Shown: positions 34,111 to 43,640 of the stretch, in pieces
Position numbering within the stretch: the first letter of the stretch is position 1
Layout of the letters: every line of letters begins with the position of its first letter
Assembly (NCBI RefSeq): GCF_031326345.1
Contig: NZ_CP133671.1
Coordinates: forward strand, 2,914,001-2,978,000
Direction of reading: 5' to 3'
Length of the DNA: 64,000 nt
Source of the DNA: Aureispira sp. CCB-E
GTDB taxonomy: Bacteria; Bacteroidota; Bacteroidia; Chitinophagales; Saprospiraceae
Notes under the pieces: generated by a model
Seen by the model: the letters and a program-made list of their open reading frames with translations, nothing else
What the model was told of the DNA's origin: nothing
The model's database searches: none
Made by a program: the position numbers and the translations under genes

Positions 34111-35736
34111 ATGGAAGATAATAACAACAACTTAGGAGATTTTTTTAGAAAAAGGCTGTCCTCAATAGAAGGAGAGGATGCTGACTGGTTTCATCCGGAT
34201 CCTAGAACAGATGATGTCGTCTTGCAAAATCTTATTGGCGCTTCTAAAAATAGAAAAAAAACATATTGGTTAAAGTATTTGTTGCCTGCTTTGTTGATAT
34301 TGGCAATGTTGGCGTATATTTTTTATCTAAAGCATCATATTGCTCAATTAGAATATGCCCAAGCTACTTCAAATACTCAAACTATAAATACCACTCCATC
34401 ATTAAAGCCATTAACAACATCTATCAATACTCATCAAAACATTACTTTAGACCAAACGACTTCAAGCACAACAGACAAAACAGAATGGACCACAACATCT
34501 ATTGATTCCAATACAATTAAACAAACGGAGCTGGATAAGGAAATTACAAAAAAAGCAAATATAATAGAGGCTTTAAAAGCAGAAAAACAGCACCTTCAAA
34601 CGTTACTTGCTCAACAAAATAAAACGATTCAAACACTAGAGTATCAATTGGATCAAAATAATTATGTTGCTAATGTAATCAATAGGGAAGAGGGAAGAAA
34701 CGAAAAACCAATACTAAGCACTTCGAATGGAGACCAAAAGGCTTCATCCATATTGTCTAATGCTAAAAAAGCAAGGTTGAATTCTGATGATTTACAACCA
34801 AAAACTCAACAGAAGAAGGCTGTTGTTAAAGCTGTTACAGCAGAAGGAAATAAATCTATGGATGATTTACAGGTTATTGCACCTAGTCTATTGGCAATTC
34901 CATCAACAATACCTAAGGCAACTCCTGATTATTCTTTCTCCTTAAAAAAGAAGAAAAAAAGAGAGCTACATTCGCTAGAAGTTGGCTTTCAAGTTGGTTT
35001 ACAAGCTCTATTTACAGAAAAGGAAATTGATATTCTCAACCAAAGAATTATAGCGGATAAAGAATTAACCTCAGAACGATTAATAGAACCTTATGTGGGA
35101 GCGAATATAGCTTATTCTCCATTCAAAAATATATGGGTAAGAGCAGGAATACAATTGGGAGGAAGCAAGGACTTTTGGGGGCAACGAATGGGAATTGTTT
35201 ATAGCGATGCACAGGAATACTTATTGCCTTCGGGAGATGTTGGAAGTGACTTGATCGTCAATACGTCTACAGGATATACAAAGGCTATCAATACCTTACA
35301 GTTAACAGTTCCTAGTACAACGACGGATGGCGATTTGGTAGAATTAGATTACTGGGAAGAGCTAGAAACTACACACATCCAAATTCCTCTGAGTGTCGAG
35401 TATCATTTTGACTCAAAAAGATGGCAGCCTTTTATTTATGCTGGTGCCAAATGGAATGTTTTTCGTTATGAATATAAGACGTCTAATATAAATGTAATGT
35501 CAAACGATCAAGCAATTAATTTTGCACTTAATGAAGACAATGCGAATACCAAAACATTACAATACATGAGTTTTATGACAGGGGCTGGTTTGAGTTGGAA
35601 TGTGCGTCCTCATTTTTCTTTGAGAACAACATTAGGGGTAGAGAATAACTTTATGTTAAAAGAAAACAAGAGTACGGATTCTAGTTATTCAAAGAGTGGG
35701 CTATTTGCCAACTTTGGGGTGTATTATAAACTTTAG
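34111..35736 (+). CDS. Anti-sigma-like membrane protein with C-terminal barrel
   Basis: A 541-residue protein. The short N-terminal cytoplasmic part (LGDFFRKRLSSIEGEDADWFHPD) is like that of Bacteroidota anti-sigma/PorT-type proteins found beside ECF sigma genes. One membrane helix is at about residues 55-73. The periplasmic Thr/Ser/Gln-rich linker includes a coiled coil (ITKKANIIEALKAEKQHLQTLLAQQNKTIQTLE). The last 250 residues are outer-membrane barrel-like strands ending in FANFGVYYKL, with a terminal aromatic-hydrophobic pattern. The role as anti-sigma factor for the ECF gene two positions upstream is inferred from position and the N-terminal segment; it could instead be purely structural. 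A 413-bp gap containing a repeat separates it from the previous gene. Confidence 0.62.
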   Translation: MEDNNNNLGDFFRKRLSSIEGEDADWFHPDPRTDDVVLQNLIGASKNRKKTYWLKYLLPALLILAMLAYIFYLKHHIAQLEYAQATSNTQTINTTPSLKPLTTSINTHQNITLDQTTSSTTDKTEWTTTSIDSNTIKQTELDKEITKKANIIEALKAEKQHLQTLLAQQNKTIQTLEYQLDQNNYVANVINREEGRNEKPILSTSNGDQKASSILSNAKKARLNSDDLQPKTQQKKAVVKAVTAEGNKSMDDLQVIAPSLLAIPSTIPKATPDYSFSLKKKKKRELHSLEVGFQVGLQALFTEKEIDILNQRIIADKELTSERLIEPYVGANIAYSPFKNIWVRAGIQLGGSKDFWGQRMGIVYSDAQEYLLPSGDVGSDLIVNTSTGYTKAINTLQLTVPSTTTDGDLVELDYWEELETTHIQIPLSVEYHFDSKRWQPFIYAGAKWNVFRYEYKTSNINVMSNDQAINFALNEDNANTKTLQYMSFMTGAGLSWNVRPHFSLRTTLGVENNFMLKENKSTDSSYSKSGLFANFGVYYKL

Positions 35737-35856
35737 TTAATCGCGAAAGGGGGCGCTAAGTTGAGATTTAGTTGTGCTGTTGTTATGTAATTGTGGAGTA
35801 GTTTGGGTATAAATGCTTGGATTAGGATTTGTTTTTGATGAAAAAATGGGAAATAC

Positions 35857-35895
35857 AAAAAGAAGGCTGCCAAGGCACACTCCCTTAGACAGCCT
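35857..35895 (-). terminator. Terminator of the minus-strand T9SS cargo gene
   Basis: AGGCTG (35864-35869) pairs with CAGCCT (35890-35895), with further internal pairing. On the minus strand the hairpin is followed by TCTTTTTG. It lies about 30 bp past the stop at 35925. Confidence 0.65.
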
Positions 35896-35924
35896 CTATA
35901 CACAGTTTAAGGATACTTTATCTA

Positions 35925-37172
35925 TTATTCAATGACAACTTTTCCACTTCCTAGTAGTTCATTATCAACAGTGGCACGGTACATATAAATACCTGCAGAA
36001 AGTTGATTGCGTTGAATCTCAAATTGAGTTTTGTTCGTTTGTATGGATGCAACACGCTCTCCTAAGGCATTGTAAAGTTCAAATAAAATAGGTGCTTCGC
36101 CCTCATAGTTATCTATAGATACAGCAGCAGAACCACTGAATGGATTAGGAGCAATAGTAACATTTCCTATTGGATTACCTTCCAAAGCACTTATGTCATT
36201 GTCTACATCTGCTTCAAAAGAAGCTTCTATCGATTCGTTTTTAAGTCGTTGAGCCATTTCGTTGTCTTCTATCCAAATGTATTCGTTGGTGTCTTCGGTA
36301 ATAGTAGATGGATCAATTCTACAGTTGGGGTCAACACGAATAAGAGCTGTTTTGCATTGCCAAGATGGCGTACCTGTACAAATGCTAACTCGATAAAATC
36401 TTGCTTGCCCAGTGGATAGGTTGCCACCAATTAAAATATTTCCTTCTCTACTAGCGTCGGTTCCTGTATATCGAGCACCTGTACCAAATGTCGTTGCCAA
36501 ACCTTGCAGATTGATGTTGTTAGGTGCTTGTCCACTAATCCAGCCCCCCCATTCATATTCGAAGGTTCTATTCCACCATTCATTAGACTCTTGAACACCT
36601 ATGTAGTAAGCAGTTTCACAGCTAGTAGAAGCTGCATTGATTTTGATGTTACTAATACATGTATTAATATAGCCACTAGCAGGAATGGCTGTTCCATTTA
36701 CATTAAAATTAGGGGTAGCAGGTGTAGTGCCAACTGTAATGCTGTTGGTATAGCCTACTGTAAGCGTTTCCCAACCAATGCAAATCGGCTTTCTACGTTC
36801 TACTTTTACATAAGCTCGATAGGTGCCTGGAGAAGTGGGCACATTATAAAAAAATGTATTGCTCCAAACACTAGATGCTTGGAATACTTGAGGAGAACCA
36901 ACAGCTACACCATTTCTTTGTAGCTCAACTGTGTAACGAATTGGGTTATTACCACAACCGCCAATACAATCGACATTGACATACTGCGGGCAGTGGTGGT
37001 AAGCTACTTTGAATTTTTTTTGTGGTGGATTACCACAAACAGAAAAGTTTTGAGTGGTGTAAGAGTTGCCCAATGGACTCGTTTTGTACCAAGTTAATTG
37101 GCGGAGTTGTGCATTACTATAATTAGTAAATACAAAAAGAAAACATAATAAAATTAGGTTTTTCATGATCAT
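35925..37172 (-). CDS. Secreted protein with T9SS type A sorting domain
   Basis: A 415-residue protein. The signal peptide ends MIMKNLILLCFLFVFTNYSNAQ (an ATG two codons in is an equal start). The body is cysteine-rich (FSVCGNPPQ, YVNVDCIGGCGNN, INTCISNIKI, VSICTGTPSWQCK), suggesting disulfides and a beta-sandwich, with Gly/Asn/Thr-rich strands. Residues from about 335 are a T9SS C-terminal domain: IGNVTIAPNPFSGSAAVSID, LFELYNALGERVASIQ, SAGIYMYRATVD and a basic-hydrophobic end. The body is not a family I recognise. A hairpin terminator follows. Confidence 0.78.
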   Translation of the reverse strand: MIMKNLILLCFLFVFTNYSNAQLRQLTWYKTSPLGNSYTTQNFSVCGNPPQKKFKVAYHHCPQYVNVDCIGGCGNNPIRYTVELQRNGVAVGSPQVFQASSVWSNTFFYNVPTSPGTYRAYVKVERRKPICIGWETLTVGYTNSITVGTTPATPNFNVNGTAIPASGYINTCISNIKINAASTSCETAYYIGVQESNEWWNRTFEYEWGGWISGQAPNNINLQGLATTFGTGARYTGTDASREGNILIGGNLSTGQARFYRVSICTGTPSWQCKTALIRVDPNCRIDPSTITEDTNEYIWIEDNEMAQRLKNESIEASFEADVDNDISALEGNPIGNVTIAPNPFSGSAAVSIDNYEGEAPILFELYNALGERVASIQTNKTQFEIQRNQLSAGIYMYRATVDNELLGSGKVVIE

Positions 37173-37393
37173 TGTTTAAAAGTTATAAGGATGGTTATAA
37201 AATCATATTATGGGGGAATTATGTGAGGTTACTAAAGCGTAACTTTCTTATGCAATATTATGACATATTATTTGTGGAGTTATAACCAATTTTGGGCAAT
37301 TCTTACAAGTCAGAAGAATAGTTGAAAGAATGGAATGCTTTGTTTATGGGATGTTGGAGAGCCTGTTGATTACATCCAATAGTAGTTAATTTA

Positions 37394-37430
37394 TAAAAAA
37401 AAAACACCATCCAAAGATTGGATGATGTTT
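37394..37430 (-). terminator. Rho-independent terminator
   Basis: A 13-bp stem with one mismatch (37402-37414 with 37418-37430) and a 3-nt loop. On the minus strand it is followed by a run of ten T's (37395-37404). It lies 45 bp past the stop of the gene ending at 37475. Confidence 0.85.
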
Positions 37431-37474
37431 GAGGTTAGGGAAAATCCCAACTCTATTTTATGTTATAATATAGG

Positions 37475-38440
37475 TTAAGAGCGAATGACTTTTTCCTTAG
37501 GTTTGGGGATATGGCGTTGTTGTAAATTGAGTTTTGCTGTTTCATACTTCATTGTAAGTGTGCCAGTACTTTTGGCTAACTTCTGGATACTTTTGTTGTA
37601 TAAATCTACTTTTTCATTGATAACATTACCTTTTTTATCAAAGGCAGAGACCATATCTGGATATAGTTTTTTAGAGGCATCCTTATAAAAATCTACTAGT
37701 TTTTCTGCTTGACCAATAGCGGTAGCATCCTCTTTGATACGCTCGATTTTTTTCAAGCGTTTGCTAGCATTGTTGGCTGCTTTAACCATGTTTTTAACTT
37801 CTTCTTTTGCCTTACTAGGATTTTTTTCATTCAATGCTTTGACAATGGCAGCATCGGCATATTGTACTTCTAAGGTTGCTAAATTCAATTCTTGTAGATA
37901 ATTGTTAATTCTATTGATTTTGGCTAATAACGTCTCGTGATTATCACCCTCATCGGTCATTTGAATATTATTTGCTTTGGCAAATTCTTCAATACTTTTG
38001 ACCATTGAGCTCATTGCCTTGCCTAGTTTATCTACATCCTTGTCTATCAACTCTGTTTCAATCAACACCGCTTCAAAACAATCCAAACAACCTGCTTTGT
38101 CAATTGCAGTAGCTGTATAGTTGTTATTGCCTAATAAAAGCATTATATCCAAGACCTTAACCGCATTAGATTTGATGCCTTTGTCGTCTTCAAAAGCTTT
38201 TAAACTAGCAAATCGATCGTGAATTTTTTGAGAAGATGCTAATAAACTTTGGCGTTTGGCTTCTGCCTCAGCGCTACCTGTGTGTGCTAAGAAAGAGGAG
38301 TATTCAATCTGCATTTCTTGCATTAATGCAAACTCTTTATTAAAGTACTCGATATACTCTACAGGAGAACTAAATCCTTGAGCATTGATAAGTGAAATAG
38401 ATAGAAAAAATAGGCAGTTTATTGTTAATAAAAATCGCAT
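37475..38440 (-). CDS. Exported helical protein, unknown
   Basis: A 321-residue protein with a signal peptide (MRFLLTINCLFFLSISLINAQ). The rest is almost entirely helical and Lys/Glu-rich, with paired cysteines (AGCLDCFEAV). A coiled-coil-prone segment contains AKEEVKNMVKAANNASKRLKKIERIKED. It resembles the general class of periplasmic helical-bundle proteins seen in this phylum, but I cannot name a family. It stands alone with its own terminator. Confidence 0.6.
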   Translation of the reverse strand: MRFLLTINCLFFLSISLINAQGFSSPVEYIEYFNKEFALMQEMQIEYSSFLAHTGSAEAEAKRQSLLASSQKIHDRFASLKAFEDDKGIKSNAVKVLDIMLLLGNNNYTATAIDKAGCLDCFEAVLIETELIDKDVDKLGKAMSSMVKSIEEFAKANNIQMTDEGDNHETLLAKINRINNYLQELNLATLEVQYADAAIVKALNEKNPSKAKEEVKNMVKAANNASKRLKKIERIKEDATAIGQAEKLVDFYKDASKKLYPDMVSAFDKKGNVINEKVDLYNKSIQKLAKSTGTLTMKYETAKLNLQQRHIPKPKEKVIRS

Positions 38441-38726
38441 AGGTAATTTGTTTATTATTGTATAATAGTTAGTTTGTCGTCTTCTGTTTGCGGTTGTAGT
38501 TGATAATAAGTTACTTGATTATCAAAATTTTGTTATAGGTTTTGGTACTTGGTTATTGACCCTTTGCAAGGACTTCAAGAGATGAAGTTATGATAGTCTA
38601 AAAATCAATCTATTAGTTTCTTAGGGGCATAAGAAAGCCCTATCACAAGTTATGAAAGAATAACTGTAATTTTTAGGATAAAGTTCATCTCTAGTAAGAA
38701 TGGCAGCTCCTACTATAATTTTTTGT

Positions 38727-39479
38727 TTAGGTGCTTACATCTGTGATTTGCTCACTAGTCATTCCAAAACGACGCTCTCTGTTTTGAAAATTAAGAATAG
38801 CTTCGTAAAAATGTTTCTTGCGAAAATCGGGCCAAAAAACAGGGGTGAAGAAAAGTTCGGCATAAGCCAATTGCCAAAGTAGGAAATTACTAATTCTAGA
38901 TTCCCCACTCGTACGAATCATCAATTCTGGATCAGGAAAGTCCTTTGTACTCAAAGCATGTTTGATACTGTCCTCGTCAATATCGTCAATAGCAATTTCT
39001 CCACTGACTGCTTGACGAGCGATATCTTTGACCGCTTCGATAATTTCCCATTTAGAACTATAACTCAGGGCGAGAATTAAGGTCATACGTGTGTTATCTT
39101 TGGTACTTTCAATTGCTTCTAGCAACTCTTTTTGAGCAGCAGAAGGAAGCATATTGATGTTGCCAATCATTTGCAGCCGAATTTGGTTTTTATTTAATGT
39201 AGCAATTTCTTTTCGAATCGTTGACACCAAGAGGGTCATCAAAGCTGTAACTTCAAATTTTGGACGATTCCAATTTTCTGTAGAAAAAGCATACAATGTC
39301 ATATACTGAATGCCTAATTCTGCGCCAGCTTCTGTTACTTCTCGTACTGAGTGAACACCATTTTTGTGTCCAAAAACGCGTGCTTTACCTTGCTGTTTTG
39401 CCCAGCGACCATTTCCATCCATAATGATGGCAACATGTTTTGGTAGATTGTTTAAATCTATTTGATCTTTTAGCTCCAT
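38727..39479 (-). CDS. uppS: Isoprenyl transferase (undecaprenyl diphosphate synthase)
   Basis: UppS condenses isopentenyl diphosphate with farnesyl diphosphate to make the C55 carrier lipid for peptidoglycan and polysaccharide export. The catalytic Asp is D21 in VAIIMDGNGRWAKQQ. The C-terminal family signature PELMIRTSGESRISNFLLWQ is followed by LAYAELFFTPVFWPDF. The length of 250 residues is standard. It is divergent from scpA. The cis-prenyltransferase assignment is secure; chain length is inferred from its being the only such gene seen here. Confidence 0.94.
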   Translation of the reverse strand: MELKDQIDLNNLPKHVAIIMDGNGRWAKQQGKARVFGHKNGVHSVREVTEAGAELGIQYMTLYAFSTENWNRPKFEVTALMTLLVSTIRKEIATLNKNQIRLQMIGNINMLPSAAQKELLEAIESTKDNTRMTLILALSYSSKWEIIEAVKDIARQAVSGEIAIDDIDEDSIKHALSTKDFPDPELMIRTSGESRISNFLLWQLAYAELFFTPVFWPDFRKKHFYEAILNFQNRERRFGMTSEQITDVST

Positions 39480-39520
39480 TAATATTATTTTTCCCTAATT
39501 TTGTGTCTATTTGGGATAGA

Positions 39521-39550
39521 TTGTATTAATTGACAATACCTGTATTTTTG
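39521..39550 (+). promoter_or_regulatory. Bacteroidota-type promoter of scpA
   Basis: TTG (39521-39523), exactly 19 nt, then TATTTTTG (39543-39550), a full match to TTG-N19-TAnnTTTG. The -7 box ends 113 bp before the scpA start. Confidence 0.72.
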
Positions 39551-39663
39551 CATCTATACCCTAAAATGCTTTTATGCACGAACGACAAAGTTAATACTAT
39601 TAATTTTGAATTAAAAAGAATAGTTAGCTTGTTCCGCTCATTTGACCATTAAAAACACTAAAA

Positions 39664-40437
39664 TTGACTTATAAAATAAAACTTCCTGAGTTTGAAGGGC
39701 CGTTTGATCTCTTACTCTTCTTTATAGAACGAGATGAACTGGACATTTATGATATTCCAATATCTTCTATTACAAATGATTTTTTGGAATACTTGCGGGA
39801 AATGGAAGAATTAAATATAGACACAGCAAGTGAGTTTATTTTAGTAGCCTCAACATTGATGAGAATCAAAGCCAAGATGCTCTTGCCTCGAAAAGAATTA
39901 GATGAAGATGGCAATGAAATTGATCCTCGTAAGGAATTAGTTGAACGATTGTTGGAGTACAGACGTTACAAAGAAGTTTTGGAAGAGTTGCGTCAAATGG
40001 AGGCAACCCGTGCAGCAAGAACACATCGAGGAAATGTTTTGGACGAAGTCCAGCAAATGACCTCTGCGGCATTAGCCGATGCAGAACTAGAGAACCTATC
40101 CTTATTTCGTTTGTTACAAGCGTATGAACGAGTCTTGTCTACTTTTGAATTTAGGATGGAAAAAACTATACATACTGTTGTCCATTATCATTATACGATA
40201 GAAGAACGAAGAGATTTTTTATTAAGTAGTTTAACTACAAAAAAGAATCTTTCTTTTAGAGGTATCTTTAGCAATTGTGAAAATCGACTGCATGCAATTT
40301 TTACTTTTTTGGCGATTTTGGACTTGATGCAGCAAGAACTAATTATCTTTGTAGAGGGAAATGGTGGTTTTAACGATTTTACGATTAAAGCTCCACCAAT
40401 AGATCATATATTGGGGACAAATGAAGAGGAAGAATAG
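39664..40437 (+). CDS. scpA: Segregation and condensation protein A
   Basis: ScpA is the kleisin of the bacterial Smc-ScpAB condensin, bridging the Smc heads for chromosome segregation. The 257-residue protein starts with the family motif KIKLPEFEGPFDLLLFFIERDELDIYDIPISSI. It continues through FILVASTLMRIKAKMLLP to the C-terminal winged helix (FLAILDLMQQELIIF). The start is TTG at 39664: the nearest upstream in-frame stop is at 39643-39645, with no ATG or GTG between. The gene partner scpB is not adjacent. A promoter lies upstream and a repeat cluster downstream. Confidence 0.92.
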   Translation: MTYKIKLPEFEGPFDLLLFFIERDELDIYDIPISSITNDFLEYLREMEELNIDTASEFILVASTLMRIKAKMLLPRKELDEDGNEIDPRKELVERLLEYRRYKEVLEELRQMEATRAARTHRGNVLDEVQQMTSAALADAELENLSLFRLLQAYERVLSTFEFRMEKTIHTVVHYHYTIEERRDFLLSSLTTKKNLSFRGIFSNCENRLHAIFTFLAILDLMQQELIIFVEGNGGFNDFTIKAPPIDHILGTNEEEE

Positions 40438-40440
40438 GCT

Positions 40441-40697
40441 GTTTACTTCGTAAGTGCTTTGCTTTTAGTTAGCTGTGTTGCTACTTCGTGGTTTATAAAA
40501 TTTTTTCCTAGACGATTACTTATGTTGAATTAAATTAGCTTTGTTACTCCCTGTAGTTGTGAGCTCGCACAGTTCAGTGCTACAATGTGCAACTTCGTAA
40601 GTGTTGGTTACATAGTTGATAATCAAATTTTTAATACTTTTAACACTGAAAATAATACCTGCTGATTATCGGTTTGATGCGATTTTTCAGCGAATTA
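40441..40697. repeat. Composite cluster of palindromic repeat fragments
   Basis: Left part: TACTTCGTAAGTGC, TTAGTTAGCTGTGTTGCTAC and TTCGTGG, as in 12274-12338. Middle: GACGATTACTTA, the reverse complement of a family 2 end. Right part from about 40530: a divergent family 1 copy with ACTCCCTGTAGTTGTGAG, GTTGATAATCA, CTGATTATCGG and the end GATTTTTCAGCGAATTA. The right end is 25 bp before the next ATG. The copies are degenerate and boundaries approximate. Confidence 0.55.
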
Positions 40698-40722
40698 TTG
40701 ATTACAATAAATAAAAAGAATA

Positions 40723-41994
40723 ATGAGCGAAATGGAATCTGTAGACAACCAGTCTATTAAGGAGCAGGAAGAAGAACACGCAGGCGTCTTAAATTCTATT
40801 AGTCCATTTAGAATTTTTTTGGCGGCAATGATTGGGTTATCGGTTGTTGTGTATATGTTCGTCAAGGATTTTAATGCAGAAGAATTTAGTAAAATTGAAT
40901 TTAGTAGCCACGTATTTACATGGATTGGAATGGCTGCTTTTTTTATGTGTTTTCGCCATTTTTGCTATATGGTACGGTTGAGGATTATTACCAATGGCTT
41001 CTTTTCATGGAAAAAATGTTTTGAGTTGGTGATGATGTGGGAATTTAGTTCTGCTGTAACACCAACGAGTGTAGGAGGAGCAGCAGTGGCTATGTTTGCG
41101 ATAGCGCAAGAAAAGCTGGCTGCTGGAAAAACAGCAATGATAGTGTTGTATACAGTTATTGTAGATACTTTCTCTTTCTTATCAGCATTGCTTGTTTTCT
41201 TTCTACTATTCGGACCTCTTATGATTCAACCAGGATCAGATACTATAGCACATCTTTGGCACGATAGTGAGTGGGGAATTGCCTTTGTTTTTGCTTATAG
41301 TTTGATGTTGGTCTATGGAGGTATTTTTTTCTATGGAGTATTAGTTGATGCCAAAAAGCTAGAAAACCTGCTGCTTTGGTTCTGCAAAATTCCATTCTTG
41401 AAACGTTTTAGAGAAAAAGCGATCAAGATAACAGACGATATGGATTTGGCTTCAGAAGAGCTCAAAACTCAAAAATGGACGTTTCATATCGGTACCTATA
41501 TTAGTACTATGTGTGCATGGGCTTCTCGTTTTATGGTATTAAACTGTTTGATTGTTGCTTTTGTTGCTTATTCTCCTAACCCTGAAATTCAAGCGCATTA
41601 TAACGACTTTATGCACGGGCAATTAAACTTTACAGCATTCTGGGAACAATTGTTTATTTATGCTCGTCAGCAAGCGATGTATGTAATTATGGCTGTTATG
41701 CCTAGTCCAGGAGGAGCAGGGGTTGCTGAGTATGCATTCAAAACATTCCACTTTGATTATATACCAACAGAAGCTACAGGTATTGCAGCAGCAGGAACTT
41801 TAATGGTTATCATGGCGACAATTTGGCGTACATTTACGTATTATGTATATCTTTTAGTGGGGGCTATTGTTGTCCCTAATTGGGTTGGCAAAATTATTAA
41901 ACGAAACAAAGAAGAAGCCTTAATGAGAAAACAAGGTATTGTAATAGAAGATCCAACTACCTACGATTCTTTGATTTCGGACAAGAAAGATTAA
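40723..41994 (+). CDS. Flippase-like membrane protein (LPG synthase TM/UPF0104 type)
   Basis: A 423-residue protein with about eight membrane helices between residues 30 and 390. The family pattern is visible: TPTSVGGAAVAMFAIAQEK, with an amphipathic cytoplasmic loop, and later MPSPGGAGVAEYAFK. These glycine-rich PxxxGG and SPGGAG motifs mark the UPF0104/lysylphosphatidylglycerol-synthase transmembrane family, members of which move or modify lipids. There is no C-terminal synthetase domain, so it would be a flippase-type member. The substrate is unknown. The start is 25 bp after a palindromic repeat. Confidence 0.8.
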   Translation: MSEMESVDNQSIKEQEEEHAGVLNSISPFRIFLAAMIGLSVVVYMFVKDFNAEEFSKIEFSSHVFTWIGMAAFFMCFRHFCYMVRLRIITNGFFSWKKCFELVMMWEFSSAVTPTSVGGAAVAMFAIAQEKLAAGKTAMIVLYTVIVDTFSFLSALLVFFLLFGPLMIQPGSDTIAHLWHDSEWGIAFVFAYSLMLVYGGIFFYGVLVDAKKLENLLLWFCKIPFLKRFREKAIKITDDMDLASEELKTQKWTFHIGTYISTMCAWASRFMVLNCLIVAFVAYSPNPEIQAHYNDFMHGQLNFTAFWEQLFIYARQQAMYVIMAVMPSPGGAGVAEYAFKTFHFDYIPTEATGIAAAGTLMVIMATIWRTFTYYVYLLVGAIVVPNWVGKIIKRNKEEALMRKQGIVIEDPTTYDSLISDKKD

Positions 41995-42093
41995 TCTAGC
42001 TATCGAATTGGATGCGTTTTGGTGAAAAATACTTTGTAGAAAATAATAGAATTTAGCGAGGAATCATGTACTAAAGATTTAATTTGCAATATT

Positions 42094-43620
42094 ATGAACA
42101 TACTAAAATTAAGTTGGAACTATCTAGCCGATAAACCATTTTCGACCTTACTGAGTACTGTTTTAGTAGCATTAGGAGTAAGTTTGACATCGATTTTGTT
42201 TTTGTTAAACAAGCAATTTCAAGATCGATTGTATAAAAATATAGAAGGAGTGGATTTGGTCGTTGGTGCAAAAGGTAGCCCTTTGCAAATGATTTTGTCT
42301 TCGGTGTACCATATTGATGCACCAACAGGAAATATTCCTCTCAAAGAATCTTTTGTTGTTACCAAAAACCCATACATCCAAAAGGCAATTCCTTTGGCAT
42401 TGGGAGATAGCTACAATGGATTTAGGATTGTCGGAACAGACAGCCAATATATTGCTCATTTTAACGCAGAAATAGCTGAAGGTCGTTTGATAGAAAAAGA
42501 CTTGGAAGTAAACGTAGGGGCACGTGCAGCGAAAAAGCTAGGTCTTAAAATAGGGAGTACATTTTACGGTTCTCATGGATTAGTTCAAGAAGGCGGACAT
42601 GTACATGAAACCTATGCTTATGAAGTGGTTGGAATTTTAAAAGAGACAAATCTGATCTTGGATCAATTAATTTTAACAAACGTGTCTACTGTTTGGAGAA
42701 TGCATGACGATCACGACCATGGTAGCCACGACCATGGCGACGGACATAGTCATGACGATCACGATCACGGCAGCCACGATCACGGCGACGGACACAGCCA
42801 TGATGCTCACGATCACGGCAGCCACGACCACGGAGACGGACACAGCCATGATGCTCACGACCACGGCAGCCACGACCATGGAGACGGACACAGTCATGAT
42901 GCTCACGACCACGGCAGCCACGACCACGGCGATGGACACAGTCATGATGCTCACGACCACGGCAGCCACGACCACGGCGATGGACATAGCCATGATAATC
43001 ACGACCACGGAGATAAAAAAGTTCAAAATTTACCTCCAATATCCAAAGAAGGAAAAGAAGTAACGGCTTATTTAGTACAATATAAAAAGGATGGAGAAGG
43101 AAATACCTCCATGCGCGCCGTAGTAGAAGCTGCCCAAATTATTGAAGATAACAGCGAGAGCTTGGGCTATGCTAAACCTGCTATTCAGTTGCAACGTTTG
43201 TTAGAAATGACAGGATTGGGGATGGATTTTTTAACTGCTTTAGCCTTTATTATCATCATTATTTCTGCATTTAGTATGTTCATTTCTTTGTACAATTCTT
43301 TAAAAGAAAGACGCTATGAAATTGCCTTGATGCGCGTGATGGGGGCAACACCTTCTAAGCTGTTTATAATGATAGTTTTAGAAGGATTGTTGGTTGCTGT
43401 TTTTGGTCTTTTGTTGGGCTTGTTGGTGAGTCATATAGGGGTAGAAGTTATGGCAGCCGATTTGGAAGAAACGTATAAATATACCTTTTCAGGTTTTATC
43501 TTTTTGTGGGAGGAAGTATATCTGGGGCTTGGTGCTTTGTTAATTGGCTTTTTGGCAGCTATTATACCCGCCTTGCAAGCTTACAATGCAGATATCTCTG
43601 AAACGCTTTCTAATTCTTAA
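42094..43620 (+). CDS. FtsX/MacB-type ABC transporter permease with His-rich insert
   Basis: A 508-residue permease. The N-terminal membrane helix is at about residues 18-38. A periplasmic MacB-like domain follows with VVGAKGSPLQMILSSVYH. The C-terminal FtsX domain has three helices (about 385-410, 430-460 and 480-502) with the family motif LYNSLKERRYEIALMRVMGAT. Between the periplasmic domain and the FtsX part is an insert of six 16-residue repeats rich in His and Asp (about residues 206-307). Such inserts bind Zn, Ni or Cu. No ATPase gene is adjacent, so its partner is elsewhere. The recF gene starts 20 bp downstream. Confidence 0.85.
   Translation: MNILKLSWNYLADKPFSTLLSTVLVALGVSLTSILFLLNKQFQDRLYKNIEGVDLVVGAKGSPLQMILSSVYHIDAPTGNIPLKESFVVTKNPYIQKAIPLALGDSYNGFRIVGTDSQYIAHFNAEIAEGRLIEKDLEVNVGARAAKKLGLKIGSTFYGSHGLVQEGGHVHETYAYEVVGILKETNLILDQLILTNVSTVWRMHDDHDHGSHDHGDGHSHDDHDHGSHDHGDGHSHDAHDHGSHDHGDGHSHDAHDHGSHDHGDGHSHDAHDHGSHDHGDGHSHDAHDHGSHDHGDGHSHDNHDHGDKKVQNLPPISKEGKEVTAYLVQYKKDGEGNTSMRAVVEAAQIIEDNSESLGYAKPAIQLQRLLEMTGLGMDFLTALAFIIIIISAFSMFISLYNSLKERRYEIALMRVMGATPSKLFIMIVLEGLLVAVFGLLLGLLVSHIGVEVMAADLEETYKYTFSGFIFLWEEVYLGLGALLIGFLAAIIPALQAYNADISETLSNS
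42709..43014 (+). repeat. 48-bp tandem repeat encoding a His/Asp-rich insert
   Basis: Six direct 48-bp units (42709-42756, 42757-42804, 42805-42852, 42853-42900, 42901-42948 and 42949-42996) plus a partial seventh to 43014. Each encodes [DA]HDHGSHDHGDGHSHD. Units differ at a few third positions and at one first-residue codon, so they are under protein-level constraint while also expanding as DNA. Confidence 0.92.
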
Positions 43621-43640
43621 ATGACTTTTGTTGATAGTGC

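Noticed and set aside
42709-43014. Tandem 48-bp units as a CRISPR array
   Set aside because: The units are contiguous with no spacers and encode a periodic protein segment in frame.
42673-43063. Overlapping ORFs in several frames across the histidine-rich region
   Set aside because: They arise from the 48-bp tandem repeat being free of stops in more than one frame; the frame continuous with the permease has the family motifs on both sides.
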